NCBI GenBank assembly: GCA_964353555.1
Contig: CAYGWM010000155.1
Location: forward strand, 1 to 7,894
Source: PR03 sp964353555
GTDB lineage: Bacteria; Myxococcota_A; UBA9160; PR03
Reading direction: 5' to 3'
DNA: 7,894 nt
Part shown: piece by piece, positions 1 through 5,033 of the stretch
How the letters are laid out: each line of letters begins with the position of its first letter
How positions within the stretch are numbered: position 1 is the stretch's first letter
The notes under the pieces: generated by a model
Told to the model about the DNA's origin: nothing
Database searches by the model: none
Seen by the model: only the letters and a program-made list of their open reading frames with translations
Translations under genes and position numbers: made by a program

Positions 1-3000
1 CCAGCCGCCGGCGATGTTGGCGTTGTCGCCCCACGCCTGCGCGGTCATCGCCTTGGTGCCTTCACGGGTGGCGACCTCCTCGGCACTGGCCAGCCTCAGG
101 ATGCCCTCCTCGTCCACCGTGGCGATCGGCAGGGTGCCGTAGGCCCAGGTCGGGCTGCCGTCGATGAACCCGTTGAACACGACGTTGTTCATGTTCGCCC
201 GGCCCAGCGAATTGAACTCGTCCGTGACGGTTAGATCCTCGAAGGTGGTCGGGATGTTCTCGAAGTCCGGATCACCGCTGATGCCGCCGACGCCGGCCAC
301 ATCGGTATTGCTGGTGCGCCCGGTGCTCAGGTCGCGGATGGTGTCGCCCTGCACCAGCAGGCCGTCCTCGTTGAAGCCTGTGTTGTAGACCCGTCCGCCG
401 CTGTGCGAGACGCCGAAAAAGTCGATCTTGTTCTGATCGCTCAGTACCGAGGTCTGGTACTTCGGCATCGCCTTGGTGTAGTTCAGCAGGCCCGCCCACT
501 CGTAGGCGTGGCCGAATGCCCGGATCAGGCTGGGCCGGTTGAATTCCAGCGGCCACTGCCGGCGCGAGTTGAGCTTGCCGGTGGGGATCGGGCTGGATTC
601 AGCCATCGGATCCCAATTCCGGGTGGCGTCAGCGGCCTGGGGCTGGAGCACGGTGCCAGCCAGGTTGCCACCAGCTCCGGATACGGCATTGCTCGCGTAG
701 CCCAGGGCCACCATCAGACCGTTCACAGCCTGGAAGTCCGCGGCGCTGCGGATCTGCCCGAGCACATCGGCGTCGGAGTCCAGGTTGATGCCGAGGGTCT
801 TGCTGGCTGGGTCGTTACTGCTGTCGCGGTCGATCACCAGCAGAGGCGATTGCGTGACGCGGCTCTGCTCCAGGCCACGGGCGTTGAGCAGCATCGAGAC
901 GGAGGGTTCCCAGTCGTCCCCGAGGAACTGGCTGGCGAACCCGTTCCGCTTCGACCGCTTCACCCGGCCCTCGTGGAAAACGGCATTGCCGACCCGGTAG
1001 AAGTTGCCAGCCTTGAAGTTGTCCTGCAGGTCGCTGGGCCGCAGCACCAGCCGGAACACGTCCGTGAATGAACGCGCCGAGTTGCCCAACACTCCCGATG
1101 CGGCCGGCGTGGAGTCGGACACCAGGTAGACCTGACCGGCGCCCAAGGTCGGGTCGAGCTGCTCACCAACCTGGGACGCTCCACCCAACCGCACAACGTA
1201 GTTGCCGAGCGGGCGGCGGAACCCGAAGTTCTTCGTGTTGGCCACCAGTAGGGCGTACTCCCGCTCCTCGGTGCTGCGGTTGTCGATCAACCGACGCAGA
1301 AACACCCGGTTGCCCACGAGATCAGCTGGGTCGATCGTTGGCAGGTTGTTGACTGCTGGGTCGTTGGACGGGTTCAGCTGGATTCGGTCCGGCGTGGCTG
1401 TATCGAACGGGTTGCTCGACATCAGCGCCCGCACGTTCACTGCCGCGCTGCCCGGCAGGTTGCCTGGTAAGTAGCCGGGCCCGGTGTCCCGCGAACGGTT
1501 CTCGATCCACAGGAAGCTGTTTGGCGCCAGCGAGTAGCCGAAGATGGCGAGCTGATTCTGGATGTCCAGGTTGCGGTCCAGGGTCAGCTGGCCGGTGGCG
1601 TGGTCGTAGGACTTCACCAGCCCGATGCTGACCTGTCGCACGTTGGAGCCGTCCTGCTTCATCCGCAGTGGGCGGCGCAGGCGAACCATCGTGAAGTCCT
1701 GATCCTGCTGGAACGCTCCGCCGCCGGTTCCGATGCCCCGGAACCCGGAGGACAGCAGGGCCGTGGCGCCGAAGTTCGAGTTCGAGTTGGTGATGGTGCA
1801 TTCGCCACCGCTGGCCGTCCAGTGGTGGACCGCATCGCCGATCACGAAGCACGACACCTCCTGGATGATGGCGTCGTTGATCACCTTGAACGCAAAGTGA
1901 CGCCAGTCGGTCTCGTAGCAACCTGTCCTGGCATTGTAGTTGCCAGAGATGTTGAATCGGATGTTGTTTACATCCTGGTCAATGTACGCCTGATAGCTGG
2001 GCGGTGTAGCCCAGTTGCCATTTGAGTAGAGCTGCCACGCATTCATATCGCGCTGCAGCGACACGTTGGTGAACTGTGCAGTCACCATCGACTTGAAGCC
2101 AGTCACCTCATCGCCGTCAAGGTAGATTCCGCACATCCCATAATCCGACCGCAGCGAGCAGTTGAAGACGTAGCAGGAGCTGCCCTTCGTGGTGTCCGTT
2201 GCCGGCGTGGCAGTGCCCTTGGGGTAGGGCGCCGCAATCTCAACCTCAGGGTCGCGGATCTCGATGTCGGCCTTGTTCAGACCAAATGCACTGGCCACCT
2301 GCTCGTAGTAAAGCGCCAGGGCCTCCTCCGAGCAGAACTCAAAGCAGTGCAACAGGTGGTGGCTCTGCTGGAACGTCGGATTGTCCTTGAACGAGAAGGT
2401 GAAAAAGAAGCCGGTGCCAGTGGCGCGGAAGATCGCCCCGCGACCGGTTGAGGGGTTGCCGGTGGGGGGCGGTACGGACATCGGGCGCACCACGGTCTTC
2501 CGCAGGTCCGCGCCGACGATCGACACACCACGCGGAATGATCACACCCAGCCGCCCGGTGCCGTTGAACGAGCGCAGGTCCTCGGCGGTCGGCACGTAGG
2601 ACTCCTGCCCGGCAGGCGGTATCCAGGGGCCGGTGAACCCAGTCGAGAGGCCGTTGTCGATCATGTGCTCGCCAGGCGCTACCAGGATCACCACCCGATC
2701 GAACTTGTCGTTCTCGGGGCCGGCGATCACCGAGATGCGGGCCGCTTCCAGCAGGGCACGCTGGATCGTCCTGAACGGGGCGTAGATGCTGTAGCCGCAC
2801 GATGCCTGCTGGCGGGTCAGGCCCGTGGTGAAGTTCGCCTCACCCGGCACGAAGTCATCGCGGCCCGTATCGGGCGAGACGTAGAGGGTGTACTTGCTGG
2901 TCAGCACCTCCTGCGCCAGGTCGGCGTTGCCCCCCACCTGCCGGCACAGCTGCGCCACCGCCCCGATCTGGTCGCGGTACTGCCCCTGGGTGACGTCGAT

Positions 3001-3045
3001 GTGCTGAAGAGAGCCCGGCAGCTCTGGGAGGGCAATCTGGCTCAT
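1..3045 (-). CDS. Large phage tail fibre/spike-like structural protein, beta-helix type, 3' end beyond window
   Basis: The minus-strand frame is open from the ATG at 3045 to position 1 (1015 codons, no stop), so the C-terminus lies outside the window. Residues about 50-130 look like the start of a right-handed beta-helix of the DUF1565/pectate-lyase type: LYVSPDTGRDD, then PFRTIQRALLEAARISV, then APGEHMIDNG. Residues about 288-430 hold a block (CYVFNCSLRSDYGMCGIYLD, GFKSMVTAQFTNVSLQRD, SCFVIGD, ITNSNSNFG) that I recall from T4-like cyanophage structural proteins. Near 880-890 is GGRVYNTGFNEDGL, also cyanophage-like. Residues about 975-1000 (VDEEGILRLASAEEVATREG, then TKAM) match the fibre motif G-x-L-x-LAs-x-eE-x-G-T-KA. 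Probable role: receptor-binding fibre, or a collar/baseplate appendage, on the virion surface. The ATG at 3045 is the only sensible start: the frame upstream meets TAG after eight codons and the next Met is residue 128. No clear Shine-Dalgarno precedes it. The coding frame is certain; the exact virion position is inferred. Confidence 0.85.
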   Translation of the reverse strand, partial: MSQIALPELPGSLQHIDVTQGQYRDQIGAVAQLCRQVGGNADLAQEVLTSKYTLYVSPDTGRDDFVPGEANFTTGLTRQQASCGYSIYAPFRTIQRALLEAARISVIAGPENDKFDRVVILVAPGEHMIDNGLSTGFTGPWIPPAGQESYVPTAEDLRSFNGTGRLGVIIPRGVSIVGADLRKTVVRPMSVPPPTGNPSTGRGAIFRATGTGFFFTFSFKDNPTFQQSHHLLHCFEFCSEEALALYYEQVASAFGLNKADIEIRDPEVEIAAPYPKGTATPATDTTKGSSCYVFNCSLRSDYGMCGIYLDGDEVTGFKSMVTAQFTNVSLQRDMNAWQLYSNGNWATPPSYQAYIDQDVNNIRFNISGNYNARTGCYETDWRHFAFKVINDAIIQEVSCFVIGDAVHHWTASGGECTITNSNSNFGATALLSSGFRGIGTGGGAFQQDQDFTMVRLRRPLRMKQDGSNVRQVSIGLVKSYDHATGQLTLDRNLDIQNQLAIFGYSLAPNSFLWIENRSRDTGPGYLPGNLPGSAAVNVRALMSSNPFDTATPDRIQLNPSNDPAVNNLPTIDPADLVGNRVFLRRLIDNRSTEEREYALLVANTKNFGFRRPLGNYVVRLGGASQVGEQLDPTLGAGQVYLVSDSTPAASGVLGNSARSFTDVFRLVLRPSDLQDNFKAGNFYRVGNAVFHEGRVKRSKRNGFASQFLGDDWEPSVSMLLNARGLEQSRVTQSPLLVIDRDSSNDPASKTLGINLDSDADVLGQIRSAADFQAVNGLMVALGYASNAVSGAGGNLAGTVLQPQAADATRNWDPMAESSPIPTGKLNSRRQWPLEFNRPSLIRAFGHAYEWAGLLNYTKAMPKYQTSVLSDQNKIDFFGVSHSGGRVYNTGFNEDGLLVQGDTIRDLSTGRTSNTDVAGVGGISGDPDFENIPTTFEDLTVTDEFNSLGRANMNNVVFNGFIDGSPTWAYGTLPIATVDEEGILRLASAEEVATREGTKAMTAQAWGDNANIAGGW

Positions 3046-3069
3046 GACGGCTGCACTGATTGGGGGAGT

Positions 3070-4251
3070 CTAGTTCGTCCCCTCGCGCAGGCTGATCTCG
3101 CCTGTAGTGACGAAATTGGCGCTACCCACCACCATCTTCGACGGGCGCAGATTGATGGCGCAGTTCACCGTCAGGATCTCGGTGCTGTAGTAGAGGTCGC
3201 CAGGCAGCAGGCCATCGCACGCCGAGCCGGCCCGGTCACGCACCACCCAGAATTCAGCCTCGGCCTTGGAGCCGCGTTCAGTCAGCATCAACAGCCGCAT
3301 CAGAGCGGTGGTGTCCACGCTGCCATCATCGTGGTAGACGCGATCCACAAAGAAGTCCATCGACCCACCGCCAGTAACCAGGGACTTCACCGCCTCACCG
3401 AACTTCACGCCCACCGCCGTCGTATCTACGCTGGGGGCGCTGAGCTCCAGCGACCAGCCCTGCAGGTTGCAGACGAAGTACCAGGGGAACCCGGCCACCC
3501 ACCGCCTGGGGGCCATGTCGGCGTTGTTGAAATCCTCGGTGCCTGCGGTGGGTTGTTCAAAATAGGGCGCGAAATCGCAGATGTCGCTCAGCTTCGTTTC
3601 GTCGGTGACATTGGGCGGCAGGAAGCTCCCGATACGATCCACGCAGGTACCGATCGCGTTGTCGTATTCCAGCGTCCCCGCCGGAGCGAACACCAGGTAG
3701 CCGAAGTCAAGAACGAACAGTGGGTACCGCTGGGCGCGGCTGCCCACCAGGGCGGTGGCCCGCGTCGGGTACAGGCTGATGCGGTCGAGCTGGTCGCGGT
3801 AGATGAAGAAGGTGCCCGACTTGATGGCCGGCCCGCGGTTGTAGAAATACTCCAGGTCACCGGCACCGGCGCTCGCTGCCTCCCCCAGCGAGATCCGGGC
3901 GCCGGTGTCTGTCACCACCGCGCTGCCGGTGTCCGTTATCAGCAGCATGGTCTCGATCGTGCCGTCGCCCTGATCCAGGTAGAACTGGTCGCTCTCGTCC
4001 GTGATGTGGACACGGTTCGGGCCGAGATCCCACCGGCTTCCGAAATAGGTACCAGACCCCTCCGGCACCGCGGTGTTGCTGAGTGGAATGCCGTTCGGGC
4101 TGACGAGGTACACCTCATCGCCAGACCAGAAATCCTGGTTGGAGACGCGGAAGCTGTTGACCGACTTGGCGATCGAATCCGGCGTGATGACCAGCGGATC
4201 CGGGGCCTCACGCCGTAGGGCAAAGCGGCCTTCGACGCCGAGGATCGCCAT
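3070..4251 (-). CDS. Tail-tube-like virion protein with large N-terminal extension (393 aa)
   Basis: This is a complete gene, ATG at 4251 to TAG at 3070, starting 3 bases after the stop of the 132-aa tube-like gene. The family is not recognised outright. Its C-terminal third (about residues 262-390) reads like a phage tail tube beta-sandwich: WSLELSAPSVDTT at 266-278, SLVTGGGSMDFFVDR at 290-304, a helix-like stretch ALMRLLMLTERGSKAEAEFW at 316-335, and an ending NFVTTGEISL at 379-388. The neighbouring 132-aa protein has the same WSLxxSxxxxDTT signature and a similar ending. The two N-termini are also alike (MAILGVEGRFALR against MAVLTGANGALRF). Residues about 40-255 are an aromatic- and acid-rich insertion with no motif I can name; it contains a short repeated ITDTG/VTDTG. 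There is no signal peptide or membrane segment. Probable role: structural ring or tube component, or a tube-to-fibre adaptor. Alternative: an unrelated tail-tip protein with a similar beta fold. Confidence 0.7.
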   Translation of the reverse strand: MAILGVEGRFALRREAPDPLVITPDSIAKSVNSFRVSNQDFWSGDEVYLVSPNGIPLSNTAVPEGSGTYFGSRWDLGPNRVHITDESDQFYLDQGDGTIETMLLITDTGSAVVTDTGARISLGEAASAGAGDLEYFYNRGPAIKSGTFFIYRDQLDRISLYPTRATALVGSRAQRYPLFVLDFGYLVFAPAGTLEYDNAIGTCVDRIGSFLPPNVTDETKLSDICDFAPYFEQPTAGTEDFNNADMAPRRWVAGFPWYFVCNLQGWSLELSAPSVDTTAVGVKFGEAVKSLVTGGGSMDFFVDRVYHDDGSVDTTALMRLLMLTERGSKAEAEFWVVRDRAGSACDGLLPGDLYYSTEILTVNCAINLRPSKMVVGSANFVTTGEISLREGTN

Positions 4252-4254
4252 CTA

Positions 4255-4653
4255 TCAGAACCCGCCTTGCAGCTTGCCGCTCAACTGGAACTGCACATCG
4301 CATGACTGGGCGTCACCCACTGACACCGACGGGCTGATGCTGGTGATCAGCGCCTTGCCGGCGATGCGTGCGTTCCGCAGGGTGTCGAGCACGAACTCGA
4401 CCAGATCGGTCGGCTCAGATTCATCGCGGAAGATGCCGTTCAGCAGATCGGCAGCGCGGCGCTCGTCTGGGTCGTAGAGCACCGTGCAGGATCCAGACGC
4501 TCCACGCAACCCTGGGACGTACTCCCGATCGGTTGTGGTGAGGCAGGTTGTGTCCAATGCGTCTCGCGACACCGACAAAGACCAGTTCCGCACCTTGGCG
4601 ATGGCCACCCCGTTGAATCGCAGCGCACCGTTCGCGCCAGTCAGGACAGCCAT
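4255..4653 (-). CDS. Tail-tube-like protein (candidate major tail protein, 132 aa)
   Basis: This is a complete gene from ATG at 4653, ending in TGA at 4255 with a second stop (TAG) directly after it in frame. Its features fit the small tail-tube fold of the lambda gpV/TP901-1 Mtp kind: an N-terminal LRFNGVAIAKVRNWSLSVS hairpin (residues 11-29), DTT at 34-36, a glycine-rich turn with GSCTVLYDPDE (54-64), a short helix with AADLLNGIF (67-75), then alternating beta strands with ITSISPSVSVGDAQS (103-117) and a final strand FQLSGKL (122-128). Length is near the low end for such proteins. Its product would polymerise as hexameric rings around the tape measure. It has the best ribosome binding site in the window, consistent with a protein needed in many copies. 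No tape-measure or tail-chaperone gene is visible nearby, and the position downstream of the J-like gene is unusual, so a specialised tube-fold tip or terminator protein is the main alternative. Confidence 0.72.
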   Translation of the reverse strand: MAVLTGANGALRFNGVAIAKVRNWSLSVSRDALDTTCLTTTDREYVPGLRGASGSCTVLYDPDERRAADLLNGIFRDESEPTDLVEFVLDTLRNARIAGKALITSISPSVSVGDAQSCDVQFQLSGKLQGGF

Positions 4654-5031
4654 CTACGCCTCCAAGTCTCCCAGCAGACTAACCCGGACCTGTGATCGGC
4701 CCTTGGTGGTGCGATCCACAGACGGTGGGCCGTCGAAGTGCCAGCTGATGTGCTCCGGAATGGTGCCGGCGATGGCCGTGGCACCGTCCCACATCCTGGG
4801 CGGCAGGGTGACCACATCGAAGTCGCTGCGGGCTTTCTCAAAGGCAGTCAGCCAACTCGCCGCGCCGGCATCATCAGCGGCGAAGTCCATCTCCAGCCGA
4901 GCCTGGCTCGACTTGGAGCCATAGAGCAGGCGGGATGCCGCGCCACTGATCGAACGCACCACGCGCACCGGATGGAATGGGGCGTCGTACCGGCAGGAGG
5001 TCGGGCACAGATCGGGCAGGGCTACAGGCAT
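4654..5031 (-). CDS. Small minor tail protein, possibly gpM-like (125 aa)
   Basis: This is a complete gene whose ATG at 5031 overlaps the J-like stop as TGATG and whose TAG at 4654 sits directly against the next ATG (TAGATG). The family is not firmly recognised. The layout resembles lambda gpM-type minor tail proteins: an N-terminal strand region ending in a tyrosine/glycine/serine turn (LLYGSKSSQARLEMDF, residues 35-50), a helix AASWLTAFEKARSDFDVV (57-74), a mid-protein proline/tryptophan loop (PPRMWDG, 77-83) and a last strand with SQVRVSLLGDLEA (113-125). Two cysteines lie near the N-terminus (9 and 13). There is no membrane segment or signal peptide. Location between the tail tip and tube-like genes supports a structural tail role, probably at the tip or tube junction. 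The similarity to gpM is of pattern only, and a tail completion or head-tail joining protein cannot be excluded. Confidence 0.6.
   Translation of the reverse strand: MPVALPDLCPTSCRYDAPFHPVRVVRSISGAASRLLYGSKSSQARLEMDFAADDAGAASWLTAFEKARSDFDVVTLPPRMWDGATAIAGTIPEHISWHFDGPPSVDRTTKGRSQVRVSLLGDLEA
4659..4663 (-). promoter_or_regulatory. Strong Shine-Dalgarno (GGAGG) for the 132-aa tube-like gene
   Basis: The minus strand reads GGAGG, five bases upstream of the ATG at 4653, and lies within the last codons of the preceding gene. It is the only textbook Shine-Dalgarno among the starts in this window. The other genes appear to rely mainly on overlapping or closely spaced stop and start codons. This suggests extra translation of the tube-like protein relative to its neighbours. 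Confidence 0.7.
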
Positions 5032-5033
5032 CA
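5029..5033 (-). promoter_or_regulatory. TGATG stop-start overlap, J-like gene to 125-aa gene
   Basis: The TGA of the J-like gene shares its final A with the ATG of the next gene. The 20 or so bases upstream hold no clear Shine-Dalgarno, so translation of the 125-aa protein is likely coupled to termination on the J-like gene. Confidence 0.7.

Noticed and set aside
106..118. Possible terminator or regulatory signal near the left end
   Set aside because: The sequence is coding in the fibre frame throughout and I see no GC stem followed by a T run on either strand.
403..1071. A 222-codon plus-strand frame
   Set aside because: Antisense shadow of the fibre gene, with low-complexity composition and no motif.
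1322..1921. A 199-codon minus-strand frame
   Set aside because: It overlaps the fibre gene in another frame; the fibre frame carries conserved motifs before, inside and after this interval, so this is a shadow.
2665..4218. A 517-codon open frame on the plus strand, opposite the 393-aa gene and the start of the fibre gene
   Set aside because: Its translation is rich in Arg, His, Gln, Gly and Val with no recognisable motif, as expected for the antisense of GC-rich coding DNA. It crosses the junction of two well-supported minus-strand genes.
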